Assembly (NCBI RefSeq): GCF_004346265.1
Contig: NZ_SMAP01000006.1
Span: 62,001-126,000, forward strand
Source of the DNA: Thermomonas haemolytica
GTDB taxonomy: Bacteria > Pseudomonadota > Gammaproteobacteria > Xanthomonadales > Xanthomonadaceae
Reading direction: 5' to 3'
DNA length: 64,000 bases
In this document: in pieces, positions 46,233-55,559 of the stretch
Numbering within the stretch: position 1 is the stretch's first letter
How the letters are laid out: the number at the start of each line of letters is the position of its first letter
The notes under the pieces: generated by a model
Told to the model about the DNA's origin: nothing
Seen by the model: only the letters and a program-made list of their open reading frames with translations
Database searches by the model: none
Made by a program: the position numbers and the translations under genes

Positions 46233-47227
46233 ACGAAGACCTCGGCCTTGGCCGCCAGCTGGATGGTGCCGTCATCGGCCATCTTGCGCACGATCGCCAG
46301 GATTTCCTTCTGCGCCGCCTCGACCTCGGCCAGCCGCACCGGGCCGCGCGCCTCCATGTCCTCCACCAGCATTTCCGCGGCGCGCTGCGACATGTTGCTG
46401 ATGATCTTGTCCTTCACCTTCGGGTCGGCGCCGCGCAGCGCCAGCGCCAGCTTGTCGGCGGCGACTTCGCGCAGCACGGTCTGGATCGCGCGGTCGTCGA
46501 TGTCGGCGAGGTTGTCGAATACGAACATCAGGTCGCGGATCTTGCCGGTCAGCGGTTCGTCGATCTGGGCGATCGCCTCCAGGATCTTCTCGTCCATGCC
46601 GCCATCCATGAAGTTGAGGATGTTGGCAGCGACCTTGACGCCGCCGATGGTGGACGACTTCAGGTTCTGGTTGCCGGCGAACTGCTTGGCCATCACGTCG
46701 TTCAGCTCGTTGAGCGCGTGCGGCGGGATGCCATCGAGGGTGGCGATCCGCACCAGTACGTCCGAGCGCACGCGCTCGGGCAGGAACTTCAGCGCTTCCG
46801 CGGCCTGGTCGGGATCCAGGTGGGACAGCACGATCGCGATGATCTGCGGGTGCTCGTTGCGCACCAGGTCGGCGATCGCGCGCGGCTCCATCCACTTCAG
46901 GGTGTCCAGGCCGGTGGTGTTGCGGCCCATCAGGATGCGGTCGATCAGGCTGCTGGCGCGGTCCTCGCCCAGTGCCTGCACCAGCACCGCGCGCACGTAT
47001 TCGTCGGCGCCGCTGCCGAGGCTGGGACGCTCGAGGGTGGTGACGAATTCGTCGATCACCTTCTCGACTTCCTCGCGCGAGACGTTGCCGACCGAAGTCA
47101 TGGCCACGCCCAGCTTCTGGACTTCCTTGGCGCCCATGTGCTTGAGCACTTCCGCGGCCTGCTGCTCGCCCAGCGAGAGCAGGACCACGGCCGCGCGCTG
47201 CACGCCGGAGAGAGCGAATTCAGCCAT
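46229..47227 (-). CDS. fliG: Flagellar motor switch protein FliG
   Basis: FliG forms the upper C-ring and contacts the stator. The 332-residue protein has the N-terminal FliF-binding domain (GVQRAAVVLLSLGEQQAAEVLKHM), the EHPQ motif (NEHPQIIAIVLSHLDPDQAAEAL), the GG-hinge region GGVKVAANILNFMDG, and the C-terminal torque helix LALRGADPKVKDKIISNMSQRAAEML. It overlaps fliF by eight bases and fliH by four. Confidence 0.97.
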   Translation of the reverse strand: MAEFALSGVQRAAVVLLSLGEQQAAEVLKHMGAKEVQKLGVAMTSVGNVSREEVEKVIDEFVTTLERPSLGSGADEYVRAVLVQALGEDRASSLIDRILMGRNTTGLDTLKWMEPRAIADLVRNEHPQIIAIVLSHLDPDQAAEALKFLPERVRSDVLVRIATLDGIPPHALNELNDVMAKQFAGNQNLKSSTIGGVKVAANILNFMDGGMDEKILEAIAQIDEPLTGKIRDLMFVFDNLADIDDRAIQTVLREVAADKLALALRGADPKVKDKIISNMSQRAAEMLVEDMEARGPVRLAEVEAAQKEILAIVRKMADDGTIQLAAKAEVFV

Positions 47228-48887
47228 CGGAGTTCACCAGGTCACGCACCACCGCCGCCACCCGCTTGGAGTCGCTGTTCACCGCCGAGCGGGCCGCCTG
47301 AATCTTTTCCTCGAAACTGTTGCGCGCCGCCTGCTGCTCTTGGGTGAGGGCCGGATGCGGCATCTGCCCGCCTTCCTGTTCCACCAGCAGGGCCTCGGGG
47401 ATCGCCTGCGGCAGGGCGACCTTCGGCGTGGTCAGGGCGCGGAACGCCGGCCGCAGCACGAACCAGATCACCAGCATTAGCGCGATCCCACCGAGCAGGG
47501 TGCGCAGCAGGTCGCGGGCGCGCGGGTCCTCCCAGAACGGCGCGGACGGCGCGTTGTCGGCAACGGTGTCGCGCGCGAACGGCGAGTTGACCACGCTGAC
47601 CGCATCGCCGCGCTGGCTGTCGAACCCGATCGCCTGCTGCACCAGGGTCTGGATGCGGCTGATCTCGTTCGCGGTCAGCGCGCGCTCGGTGGGCTTGCCG
47701 TTCTTGCCGGGCGGCCCGGCGATGTTGTCCACCAGCACCGCGGCGGTGATCCGGCGGATCTGCGACGGCGCCTTGCGGGTGTGGGTGAGGGTGCGGTCGA
47801 TCTCGTAGTTGCGGACCGCGCTGCGGCTGTTGCTGCCGCTGTTGGAATTGGTGGCGCTGCTGTTGCCACCGGGGCCGCCGGCCTGCGGCGCCGCACCCGG
47901 GGTGTTGGAGGCGCTGCCGGGCACGCCTTGGGCCGGCCCGCCGCTGCCGCCGGCATCGCTGGTGTTGGTGGTGGCGACCTGGGTGCCGGTTTCGGACACC
48001 TGCTCGCTGCGCACCAGACCGGCCTGCGGGCCGTAGACCTCGCGCGCTTCCTCGGTCTGCGAGAAATCCATGTCCACGCTCACTTGCGCGCGTACCTTGC
48101 CGGGGCCGGTGATCGGCTCCAGCAGGGCCTGGATGCGCTGCGCGAACACGGCCTCCTGGCGGCGCTGCTGTTCGTACTGCTTGGCGGCGATGGCCGCATC
48201 GCTGTCGGGGTCGGGGTTGGAGAGCAGGCGGCCGAACTGGTCCACCACGGTGACGTTGCCCGGCGGGAGTTCCGGGATCGACGAGGCCACCAGGTGCACG
48301 ATCGCGTCCACCTGGCCCGGCTCCAGGCTGGCCCCGCTCTGCAGCTGCAGCACCACCGAGGCGCTGGCCGGCTCGCGCTGGCGGGTGAATGCCGAGGGCT
48401 TGGGCAGCGCCAGGTGCACCCGCGCCTCGCGCACCGGGCGCAGGTTGGTGATGGTGCGCGCCAGCTCGGTTTCCAGCGCGTGCTGGTAGCGCGCGTTCTC
48501 CACGAACTGGCTGGTGCCGAAGCCCTGGTCGCCTTCCATCGCCTCGAAGCCCTTGCCGTCGCCGGTGCCCAGGCCAGCCCCGGCCAAGGCCATGCGCGCC
48601 TCGCCCAGCTTGTCCTCGGGCACCGACAGCAGCCCGGTGGCCGGGTCGATCTTGAACGGCACCTGGGCATTGCGCAGCAGGTCGCGCGCCTCGTTGGCGG
48701 TCTTGGCGTCCAGCCCCGGCAGCGGGGTGTAAGCCGGCTTCTGGGTCCAGAAGAACAGCCACAGGCCCAGCGCGATCGCCGCCGCCACCGTGCCCAGCGT
48801 GAGCAGCTGCCGCACCAGCGGGATGTCCTGCAGGCGGCCCAGCTTCTTCAGGTCGTCGGGGGTCTTGGGGAGGGCGATGGCGCTCAT
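47220..48887 (-). CDS. fliF: Flagellar MS-ring protein FliF
   Basis: FliF builds the MS-ring in the inner membrane. The 555-residue protein has membrane helices near residues 28-50 and 460-480, the ring-building motifs between (VREARVHLALPKPSAFTRQREPASASVVLQL in outline), a Gly/Asn/Ser-rich loop around 320-350 and a C-terminal FliG-binding tail. Length is typical. It follows fliE by 75 bp and overlaps fliG by eight. Confidence 0.97.
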   Translation of the reverse strand: MSAIALPKTPDDLKKLGRLQDIPLVRQLLTLGTVAAAIALGLWLFFWTQKPAYTPLPGLDAKTANEARDLLRNAQVPFKIDPATGLLSVPEDKLGEARMALAGAGLGTGDGKGFEAMEGDQGFGTSQFVENARYQHALETELARTITNLRPVREARVHLALPKPSAFTRQREPASASVVLQLQSGASLEPGQVDAIVHLVASSIPELPPGNVTVVDQFGRLLSNPDPDSDAAIAAKQYEQQRRQEAVFAQRIQALLEPITGPGKVRAQVSVDMDFSQTEEAREVYGPQAGLVRSEQVSETGTQVATTNTSDAGGSGGPAQGVPGSASNTPGAAPQAGGPGGNSSATNSNSGSNSRSAVRNYEIDRTLTHTRKAPSQIRRITAAVLVDNIAGPPGKNGKPTERALTANEISRIQTLVQQAIGFDSQRGDAVSVVNSPFARDTVADNAPSAPFWEDPRARDLLRTLLGGIALMLVIWFVLRPAFRALTTPKVALPQAIPEALLVEQEGGQMPHPALTQEQQAARNSFEEKIQAARSAVNSDSKRVAAVVRDLVNSDG

Positions 48888-48962
48888 GGGGCGGGGGGAA
48901 GCTCGAAGGACGGAATTAAGGTGCGGAAGGAGGGGGCGGCGTCAGGCACGGCCCGCGCCCGG

Positions 48963-49355
48963 CTAGATCGGCATGTTCATCACTTCCTGGTACGCCTGGA
49001 CCAGGCGGTTGCGGACTTCCACGGCGGCCTTGAACGCGACCTGCGACTGCTGCATGGCCACCATCACCCGCGCCAGGTCGGCGCGCGGATCGCCCAGTTC
49101 GAACGCCTGCTGGAGTGCACCGGCGTCGTTCTGCGCCTTGCTCACGCCATCGATGGCGTTGTTGAGGGTTTGCTGGAAGTCCGAGCCGGCCGGCCGCACC
49201 CCGCCGATGGCATTGGAAGGCGCGGCATCCCCCGCCGGCCCGGCGCCGCCCAGTCCGCCCACGCCAGGCATGCCGGCGGCCCCGGCGAGGGCCCCCTGGG
49301 TCCGCAGCTCGTGGGCGCGGATCTGGGAGAGGATCGAGCTGATGGCGTCGGTCAT
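48963..49355 (-). CDS. fliE: Flagellar hook-basal body protein FliE
   Basis: FliE joins the MS-ring to the rod. The 130-residue product has a Gly/Ala/Pro-rich segment and the conserved C-terminal half: SDFQQTLNNAIDGVSKAQNDA, then VMVAMQQSQVAFKAAVEVRNRLVQAYQEVMNMPI in outline. It starts the fliE-to-fliK operon behind a clear sigma-54 promoter. Confidence 0.97.
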   Translation of the reverse strand: MTDAISSILSQIRAHELRTQGALAGAAGMPGVGGLGGAGPAGDAAPSNAIGGVRPAGSDFQQTLNNAIDGVSKAQNDAGALQQAFELGDPRADLARVMVAMQQSQVAFKAAVEVRNRLVQAYQEVMNMPI

Positions 49356-49392
49356 CTCGGCATCGGAAGGAAACGGGTCTGGCCAACCTCAA

Positions 49393-49407
49393 GCAAAACC
49401 CGTGCCG
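49393..49407 (-). promoter_or_regulatory. Sigma-54 (RpoN) promoter of the fliE operon
   Basis: The minus strand reads CGGCACGGGTTTTGC, with the invariant GG and GC separated by ten bases and a -24 box CGGCACG that is one base from consensus. It lies between fleQ and fliE, about 40 bp before the fliE ATG, so FleQ encoded just upstream is the obvious activator. Confidence 0.87.
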
Positions 49408-49415
49408 CGGATGCG

Positions 49416-50936
49416 TCAAGATTCCCGCGCGTCGTCCTCCGGCCCGGCGTCGCCGCTGCGGGCGATGCCGTACTTGCGCAGCTTCTCCAGCAGGGTGGTG
49501 CGGCGCAGGCCCAGCAGCGGGGCGGCATGCGCGACCACCCCGCCGGTCTGCTGCAGGGCCTGCCGGATCAGCTCGTTCTCGATCTCGGCGATGTGCTGGC
49601 GCAGGTCCAGGCCGCCGGCGGGCAGCGACACCAGCGGCGAGAGGGTGGCTGGATCGGGGGATGCGGGGGGTGCCGGCGCGGCGGCACTCGCGGGCGCTGG
49701 CCTGGCGGCAGGCGTCGGGCTGGGCACGACCGCAATGGCAGGGGCTTCGTCCACCGGCGGCGGCAGGCTGAAATCGGCCGGGACCGCCGCGCGGTAGCGC
49801 GCCGGCAGGTCGTCCAGCCCCACCCGGCCATCCGGGTTCAGTACCGCCAGCCGCTCCAGCAGGTTTGCCAGTTCGCGCACGTTGCCCGGCCAGTCGTAGT
49901 GCTGCAGGGCGGCGATCGCCTCGGCGGTCAGGCTGACCCGGCCGCGGCCGGACTCCGCCAGCTGGCGGGTGATCGCGGCCACCAGGTCGGGCAGGTCGTC
50001 GCTGCGCTCGCGCAGGGCGGGCATCTCGATCGGGAACACGTTGAGGCGATAGAACAGGTCTTCGCGGAACTTGCCCTCGGCGATATGCGCTTCCAGGTTG
50101 CGGTGGGTGGCCGCGACCACCCGCACGTCGCACGGGATCGCGGTGCCGCCGCCGACCCGCTCGAACACCCGTTCCTGCAGGGCCCGCAGCAGCTTGACCT
50201 GCATCGCCATCGGCATGTCGCCGATCTCGTCCAGCAGCAGGGTGCCGCCCTCGGCCATCTCGAAGCGGCCCTTGCGCTGGGTCAGGGCGCCGGTGAAGGC
50301 GCCTTTTTCGTGGCCGAACAGCTCGCTTTCCAGCAGGTCCGGCGGGATCGCGCCGCAGTTGATGGCCACGAACGGCTTGTCCCGGCGCGGCGAGCGCGCG
50401 TGGATGGCGCGCGCCGCCACCTCCTTGCCGGTGCCGGATTCGCCCAGGATCAGCACGGTGGTGTCGAACCGGGCCACCTGGTCGATCATCCGGTTCAGCC
50501 GCAGCACGGCGGCGCTGCGGCCGGTGGGCCCCACCTGCGGCAGCTCGCGGCGGGCATCGTCGTCCATGCGCTTGATGCTGGCGCGGCGCAGCACGTCCTG
50601 CAGCTGGTTGCGGCGGATCGGGTAGGCCAGCGGCCACACCATGTCGGGGTGGATGTGCCGGCGCCAGCCCGCGTCGTCGCCGTGGTCGGGCAGGGCGATC
50701 AGCGGCGGATGCAGCGGCTGCCCGGCCAGCCAGTGGACGAAGGCGTCCCAGGCCTCGGGATCGCCCACGTCGCCGGCGATCACCGCCACCCAGTCGCTGG
50801 CGCGGGCCTTGGAAAGGTCGAGGTCGGCCGCGTCCACCACCACGCGCGGGGTGAAATCCATGAAGTCCAGCAGCGTCGCCAGCCGCTCGGTGCGGGCGTC
50901 GTCGGCATCGACCACGAGGATCCGCGATTCGCTCAT
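49416..50936 (-). CDS. fleQ: Sigma-54-dependent flagellar master regulator FleQ
   Basis: FleQ activates RpoN-dependent flagellar promoters and in related bacteria also binds c-di-GMP. The 506-residue protein has an N-terminal receiver-like FleQ domain, a AAA+ domain with Walker A GESGTGKE (165-172), the sigma-54-contact loop GAFTGA (212-217) and Walker B LLLDEIGD (233-240), a Pro/Ala-rich linker near 385-435, and a Fis-type helix-turn-helix ([25 protein letters not shown]). As in other FleQ proteins the receiver lacks a clear phospho-acceptor. It overlaps vemR by four bases. Confidence 0.95.
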   Translation of the reverse strand: MSESRILVVDADDARTERLATLLDFMDFTPRVVVDAADLDLSKARASDWVAVIAGDVGDPEAWDAFVHWLAGQPLHPPLIALPDHGDDAGWRRHIHPDMVWPLAYPIRRNQLQDVLRRASIKRMDDDARRELPQVGPTGRSAAVLRLNRMIDQVARFDTTVLILGESGTGKEVAARAIHARSPRRDKPFVAINCGAIPPDLLESELFGHEKGAFTGALTQRKGRFEMAEGGTLLLDEIGDMPMAMQVKLLRALQERVFERVGGGTAIPCDVRVVAATHRNLEAHIAEGKFREDLFYRLNVFPIEMPALRERSDDLPDLVAAITRQLAESGRGRVSLTAEAIAALQHYDWPGNVRELANLLERLAVLNPDGRVGLDDLPARYRAAVPADFSLPPPVDEAPAIAVVPSPTPAARPAPASAAAPAPPASPDPATLSPLVSLPAGGLDLRQHIAEIENELIRQALQQTGGVVAHAAPLLGLRRTTLLEKLRKYGIARSGDAGPEDDARES

Positions 50937-51331
50937 GCGCGGCCCTCGTCAGCGGCCTGCCCGTCCGCCAGTCGCTCCAGCAGCGGCAGCACTTCCTGCA
51001 TGTAGTTGAGCTTGCTGATGAAGGCATCGCAGCCGGCGCGCTGGGCGTGCTCGCGGTGCTCGTTGTCGTCGAAATGGCTGACGATCGCCACGAACGGCGG
51101 CGCGTCCTGGGCCTTGATCAGGCGCGTGGCCTGCAAGCCGCCCATTTCCGGCATCGCCAGGTCCATCAGCACCACGTCGGGGCGAAGGGCCTCCGAGCGC
51201 GCCACCGCCTCGATCCCGTTGGCCGCGGTGCCCACGATCTCCACCCACGGATGCTTGCGCATGTGGCGCAGCACCGCGTTGATGAAGCCCTCGTGGTCGT
51301 CCACGAGCAGCACCCGGATCGTGTTCGGCAT
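50933..51331 (-). CDS. vemR: Single-domain response regulator VemR
   Basis: VemR of Xanthomonas is a CheY-sized regulator that affects motility, exopolysaccharide and virulence and is encoded between rpoN2 and fleQ. The same order is seen here. The 132-residue receiver has D11-D12, phospho-acceptor D57 ([11 protein letters not shown]), Ser in IVSHFD and Lys in AFISKLNY, where the usual KP is KL. The N-terminus [12 protein letters not shown] resembles NarL-type receivers, but there is no DNA-binding domain. It starts 20 bp after rpoN and overlaps fleQ by four bases. Confidence 0.88.
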   Translation of the reverse strand: MPNTIRVLLVDDHEGFINAVLRHMRKHPWVEIVGTAANGIEAVARSEALRPDVVLMDLAMPEMGGLQATRLIKAQDAPPFVAIVSHFDDNEHREHAQRAGCDAFISKLNYMQEVLPLLERLADGQAADEGRA

Positions 51332-51350
51332 CGCATCCCCCGTCATCTGG

Positions 51351-52757
51351 TCAACCCGCACGCGCCATCCGCGTCCCGCCGCCGGCAGCGCGCTTGCGCT
51401 CGCGGGCGGGGGCGATGGCCAACTGCTCACGATACTTCGCCACCGTGCGCCGCGCCACGCGGATGCCCTGGCGCGCCAGCAGCGCCGCGATCGCATCGTC
51501 CGCCAGCGGGGCATGCGCGGGCTCGCTCTCGATCAGGCGGCGCACCATCGCCTTGATTGCCGCGCCGGAGACATCGGCACCCTCCAGCCGCACCGCGAAC
51601 AGTTGCTTGAGCTCCAGCGTGCCGCGCGGGGTCTGGATGTACTTGCCGGTGGTGATGCGCGAGACGGTGGACTCGTGCATGCCGATCTCCTCGGCCACGT
51701 CCTTCAGGGTCAGCGGCGCGATGGATTCCTCGCCGTGTTCGAGGAAGGCCTGCTGGCGCGCCACCAGCACGCGCGCGGTCTTGAGCAGGGTTTCGTTGCG
51801 GATGCCCAGGCTGCGCAGCATCCAGCGCGCCTCTTCGAGCAGCCCGCGCATGCCCTCATGCCCGCTGGCGGCCTGCTCGGCGTAGGCGCACAGGCGCAGC
51901 CGCGGCTGGCTGCGGGTATTCAGGCGCACCTGCCAGCCGCCGTTGGCGCGCCAGGCGATCACGTCGGGGACGATATAGGCCGGCTCCGGCTCCGGTGGCT
52001 GCTCCACCGGATGCGGCTGCAGCGAGAGCACCAGCGACACCGCCGCGGCGATTTCCTCCGACGTGGCGCCAAGCGCGGCGGCCAGCCCGGCCTGGTCGTG
52101 GCGGGCCAGCAGGTCCAGGTGCCCGGACACGATCTGCATGGCCAGCGTGCGCGCGGGGCCCGGGGGCAGGGCGCGCAGCTGGGCCAGCAGGCATTCGCGC
52201 GGATCGGCCGCGGCCATGCCCGGCCACTCGCCGTCCAGCAGGCGTTGGCGGGCGGCCAGCAGTTCGTCGGCGCTGACGCCGGCCAGTTCCTCGCGCAATT
52301 GACTGGCGCCCTGCGCGGCCAAGGCGTCCGGTGGGCCTTCCAGATAGCCGCGGTCGTCGCAGCAATCCAGCCAGTAGGCGGCCAGCGCCAGCTCGCGCGG
52401 CGTGCTGCGCAGGGCCATCTGGTCGAGCAGGCGCTGGCGCGGGTCGGAGGACTGCCCGGCGGCGATGCGGGCGGTGGGGTCGTCGTCGGGATCGCCGGCA
52501 TAGCCTCCACCGGACAGGAACATCGGCTCCGGAAGTTCGTCCCAGGCCGCGGCCTCCAGGCCGGCGCGCTCCGCTTCGGCGGAGGCCGGCAGCGGTTCGT
52601 CTTCGGGTTCCTGCTCCAGCAGCGGATTGCGCTCGAGCAACTGCTGCAGTTCCTGCTCCAGTTGCAGCGAAGTCACCTGCAGCAGCCGGATGGACTGCAG
52701 CAGCTGCGGGGTCAGCGCCATCTGCTGCCCCATCTTCGCCTGCAAGCTTGCCTTCAT
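51351..52757 (-). CDS. rpoN: RNA polymerase sigma-54 factor RpoN
   Basis: RpoN directs transcription from -24/-12 promoters with activators such as FleQ. The 468-residue protein begins MKASLQAKMGQQMALTPQLLQSIRLLQ, the activator-contact region I, followed by an acidic region II, the core-binding domain, the helix-turn-helix (LTLKDVAEEIGMHESTVSRITTGKYIQTP) and the RpoN box ARRTVAKYRE at 435-444. It heads a tight rpoN-vemR-fleQ operon. Xanthomonads commonly have two rpoN genes; this would be the flagellar-locus copy. Confidence 0.96.
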   Translation of the reverse strand: MKASLQAKMGQQMALTPQLLQSIRLLQVTSLQLEQELQQLLERNPLLEQEPEDEPLPASAEAERAGLEAAAWDELPEPMFLSGGGYAGDPDDDPTARIAAGQSSDPRQRLLDQMALRSTPRELALAAYWLDCCDDRGYLEGPPDALAAQGASQLREELAGVSADELLAARQRLLDGEWPGMAAADPRECLLAQLRALPPGPARTLAMQIVSGHLDLLARHDQAGLAAALGATSEEIAAAVSLVLSLQPHPVEQPPEPEPAYIVPDVIAWRANGGWQVRLNTRSQPRLRLCAYAEQAASGHEGMRGLLEEARWMLRSLGIRNETLLKTARVLVARQQAFLEHGEESIAPLTLKDVAEEIGMHESTVSRITTGKYIQTPRGTLELKQLFAVRLEGADVSGAAIKAMVRRLIESEPAHAPLADDAIAALLARQGIRVARRTVAKYREQLAIAPARERKRAAGGGTRMARAG

Positions 52758-52813
52758 CCAACGCTCCCGGACGTCACTGCCTGCCGGCTCCAGCGCACGG
52801 GCCCGGCGTGGTC

Positions 52814-52842
52814 ACTATCGGGAAAAAGCGCGGAAATGTCGA
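52814..52842 (-). promoter_or_regulatory. Probable sigma-70 promoter of rpoN-vemR-fleQ
   Basis: On the minus strand TCGACA is followed after exactly 17 bp by GATAGT. It lies in the 133-bp gap between the PilZ-like gene and rpoN and would give a leader of about 50 nt. Confidence 0.5.
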
Positions 52843-52890
52843 GTTTCCGACGCATGGCGGGCGCCTGCTTCCGGAGCCATTCGCGGTGGG

Positions 52891-53454
52891 TCAGGCGCCG
52901 CGCCGGCGCTCGGCCACCGCCTGCCGATGGCGGCGGAACAGGTGCCGCTCCAGCGCGGAGGCGACTCCGGGCGTCAGGGGGTCGAAGCACAGCCACAGCA
53001 GTGGCGCGCCCGGCGCGTCCTGCGCCGGCCCGATCGCGATCACGCGGGCGGGCAGGGCCAGCGACTCCGGCAGCCAGGGCGCGGCCTGGATCCGGAACAG
53101 CCCGGTATCGCCCACGGCGACATCCGGCGTGGCCGGCAGGCGTGCACCCAGCGCGGACCACTGCAGGCTGACCTCGGTGGCCGCCTCGGCCGCGCGTCCG
53201 AGCTGGCCGACCAGTGCCAGCAGTAGATCGAGTTTCGCTTCGATCCGGCGCAGCGCCGCACCCTGGGCGGCGTCCTCTTCCTCGGCGCGGTTGTCCTCGA
53301 TCACCGCGATCGCGCCCAGGCCGCTCTCGGCGCGCAGGCACAGCGCCTCCGCCTGCCGGGTTTCCAGCGGCTGAGGGGCAAACCCGGCGCGCACATGTTC
53401 CCGGCAGGCCAGGGCCTCGCCGAACAGCAGGGCGTCGGCGGACTCCGGGGTCAT
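52891..53454 (-). CDS. Atypical PilZ-like protein with a coiled coil
   Basis: The 187-residue product has a short beta-rich start, a helical heptad stretch (GAALRRIEAKLDLLLALVGQLGRAAEAA) and a beta-rich C-terminal half with VSLQWSALGARL. This resembles the noncanonical Xanthomonas PilZ proteins that tetramerise through long helices. The c-di-GMP-binding RxxxR and D/NxSxxG motifs are absent, so ligand binding is doubtful. It overlaps fliT by four bases, in the fliD-fliS-fliT transcript. The family call rests on architecture and position. Confidence 0.68.
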   Translation of the reverse strand: MTPESADALLFGEALACREHVRAGFAPQPLETRQAEALCLRAESGLGAIAVIEDNRAEEEDAAQGAALRRIEAKLDLLLALVGQLGRAAEAATEVSLQWSALGARLPATPDVAVGDTGLFRIQAAPWLPESLALPARVIAIGPAQDAPGAPLLWLCFDPLTPGVASALERHLFRRHRQAVAERRRGA

Positions 53455-53756
53455 CCGCCGGATCGCAGGTAGGCCAGCGCACCGCGCTGGTGGCGCTGCA
53501 GCTGGCGCAGCTGCTCGCCGGTCTGGTCGCGCAGCCGGGTGAGCTCTTCCAGCAGCGCCTGCTGCTCCTGCTGCAGGTTGGCCCAGCGCTGGGCCTGGCG
53601 TGGATCCAGCAGGACATCGCCGGCCAGCGCCAGGCGCACGGCGCGGTCGTGGGCTTCCAGCAGGGCGGCCGCGGCGTCCAGATCGGCCCGCCCCAGGGCG
53701 TCGCGGATAGCCTCCACGGGCAGGGCGGGGATGTCGTCTGGCGCGTAGCGGGTCAT
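53451..53756 (-). CDS. fliT: FliT-like flagellar export chaperone
   Basis: FliT is the chaperone of the cap protein FliD and a regulator of export. This 101-residue helical protein follows fliS directly and precedes a PilZ-like gene, the normal position of fliT in xanthomonads. Sequence conservation in the family is low, so the name rests mainly on size, helical content and order. It starts one base after the fliS stop. Confidence 0.75.
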   Translation of the reverse strand: MTRYAPDDIPALPVEAIRDALGRADLDAAAALLEAHDRAVRLALAGDVLLDPRQAQRWANLQQEQQALLEELTRLRDQTGEQLRQLQRHQRGALAYLRSGG

Positions 53757-53757
53757 G

Positions 53758-54147
53758 TCACGCGCCGGCGGGCGCGATGGCCTGCCAGGCGCCCTCGATT
53801 TCGGCGATCAGGCCGTCTACTTCCTGGAGGCGGCCGGGATCGTTGTGCAGGTTGGCCTCAACCAGCCGGCGCTGGGCATAGGTGTAGAGGGCGGACAGGC
53901 CCGCGGCGATGTCGCCACCGGCCTTGTGGTCGAGCGAGCCGTCCAGCTCGCCGATGATCATGCTGGCCTCGCTGATGGCCTGGCCCTTGCGCGCGATATC
54001 GCCTTTCTCCATGCAGGCGAGCGCCAGCTGCAGGCGCTCGCGGATGCCGGCCAGCATCAAGGCCACCAGTCGGTGCGGGCTGGCTTCGAGCACCGCGCTC
54101 TGCACGGCGGTCTGGCGGTAATGCTGGGCGGAGGCGCGTGCGTTCAT
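53758..54147 (-). CDS. fliS: Flagellin export chaperone FliS
   Basis: FliS holds flagellin monomers unfolded for export. The ~129-residue protein has the family pattern YRQTAVQSAVLEASPHRLVALMLAGIRERLQLA, then KGQAISEASMIIGELDGSLDHKAGGDIAAGLSALYTYAQRRLVEANLHND in outline. The ATG at 54147 is chosen because AAGAG stands nine bases upstream; an ATG two codons earlier is too close to it. Confidence 0.95.
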   Translation of the reverse strand: MNARASAQHYRQTAVQSAVLEASPHRLVALMLAGIRERLQLALACMEKGDIARKGQAISEASMIIGELDGSLDHKAGGDIAAGLSALYTYAQRRLVEANLHNDPGRLQEVDGLIAEIEGAWQAIAPAGA

Positions 54148-54159
54148 GGGCATTCGCTC

Positions 54160-55506
54160 TTACTTGTTGAGCAGGCTGATCTGCTGGGAAACGAAATTGG
54201 AGGTGCCCTGCAACTGGGCCATCATCGTGTCCAGGGCAGTGAACTGGCGGCGGTAGGAATCTTCCAGCCGGGTCATGCGGTCCTCGAAGTCGGCGCGCTG
54301 CTTGGCTTGCGCCTTGGTGCGGTCGTCCAGGCTCTTCTGCCGGCTGGGCACCAGCCCCTGGTCGCCCAGCAGGTTCTGCAGGTTGTCGCGCAGGCCCTTG
54401 CCGAAGTCGGCGGTCTCACCGAAGACCTTCTTGATCGCGTTGGGGTCGCTGGCGAGGGCGGCGTCGAGCTTGCTGGAATCGAGGGTCAGGGTGCCGTCCA
54501 CCGCGGTCTTCAGGCCGAGGGTGCTCAGGCTCTGGTAGCTGCCGCCGATCGCGTTGCGCAGGGTCTGCTGGATCGAGCGGGTGGTGGCATCACCGCTCAG
54601 CGGACCGGCCGTGGCGCCCTCGCCACCGGCCGCCGACAGGCTGCGGATCTGGGTGAGGGCGGCGTTGTAGGCGCTGACGAACCCATTGAGCGTGGCCTTG
54701 AGCGAACTGGCATCCTCGCTGACGTCCAGCGCGTACGGGTTGCCGGGATCGGCCTTGGTCAGGGTCAGGGTGATGCCGGAAATGGCGTCGCTCAGGGTAT
54801 TGCCCTTGGCGGTGCGGGTGATGCCGTCGATCACCACCTGGGCGTCCTGGGCCGCATCCTTGGTGGTGATGGTGCCGCTGGTGGTGTCCAGCGCGGCCAG
54901 CCCACCGTCCCCGCCGCTGGCGGTGATCGCCACCGCGCCCGCGGTCCCGGTGGTGCGCGAGGCGATGAACAGCACGTCGCCGCTGTCGCCGCTGACCACG
55001 GTGGCGGCGACCTTGTCGCCGGCCTGGGCGTTGATGGCATCGCGGATGGCGTTGAGGCTGCCGCTGCCCGAGGCGATGGAGACATCCACCGCATCGCCGC
55101 CGCCGATGCTGATCGAGAGGGTGCCGTAGCCGAGCTGCGGCTGGCTGCCGTCGGGGTTGCGGGCCACCGCCGCGGACTGCAGGCGGTGCGCCTGCGCCAG
55201 CGATTCCACGCTGATCATGTAGCGGCCCGCTGCCGCGCCGCTGCTGGCGCTGGCCGTGAACCCCGCGCCGCTGGCCGGCGTGGCCTTGCGTCCGGACAGG
55301 CTGCCCTGTCCGTTGAATTTCTGCAGGGCGCTCTGGAGCGAGGACAGCACCGAGCTGAGGGTGCCGAACGCGGAAATCTGCGACTTGGTGTCCTGCTCGG
55401 CCGCGGTCAGGCGCTTGTCGGTGGGCGCGCGCTCGGCCGACATCAGCTGCGAGACGATGCTGTTGACGTCGAGCCCGGATCCGATGCCGGTTGCGGTGAT
55501 GGCCAT
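54160..55506 (-). CDS. fliD: Flagellar filament cap protein FliD (HAP2)
   Basis: FliD caps the filament and folds incoming flagellin. The 448-residue protein has the conserved N-terminal GIGSGLDVNSIVSQLMSAERAP and C-terminal helical region (LDDRTKAQAKQRADFEDRMTRLEDSYRRQFTALDTMMAQLQGTSNFVSQQ in outline), with a Ser/Gly/Ala-rich exposed middle. It starts fliD-fliS-fliT-PilZ. A well-formed sigma-28 promoter lies about 55 bp upstream. Confidence 0.96.
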   Translation of the reverse strand: MAITATGIGSGLDVNSIVSQLMSAERAPTDKRLTAAEQDTKSQISAFGTLSSVLSSLQSALQKFNGQGSLSGRKATPASGAGFTASASSGAAAGRYMISVESLAQAHRLQSAAVARNPDGSQPQLGYGTLSISIGGGDAVDVSIASGSGSLNAIRDAINAQAGDKVAATVVSGDSGDVLFIASRTTGTAGAVAITASGGDGGLAALDTTSGTITTKDAAQDAQVVIDGITRTAKGNTLSDAISGITLTLTKADPGNPYALDVSEDASSLKATLNGFVSAYNAALTQIRSLSAAGGEGATAGPLSGDATTRSIQQTLRNAIGGSYQSLSTLGLKTAVDGTLTLDSSKLDAALASDPNAIKKVFGETADFGKGLRDNLQNLLGDQGLVPSRQKSLDDRTKAQAKQRADFEDRMTRLEDSYRRQFTALDTMMAQLQGTSNFVSQQISLLNK

Positions 55507-55559
55507 CTTGTCTCCTCGCCGGGCGGGCGCTTGTCCCCGGCCCGAGCCTGCCTTCTGGT

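Noticed and set aside
49416-49810. FleQ receiver lacking a phospho-acceptor as a damaged gene
   Set aside because: FleQ proteins of Pseudomonas and Xanthomonas normally lack a functional phosphorylation site, and the AAA+ and DNA-binding domains here are intact.
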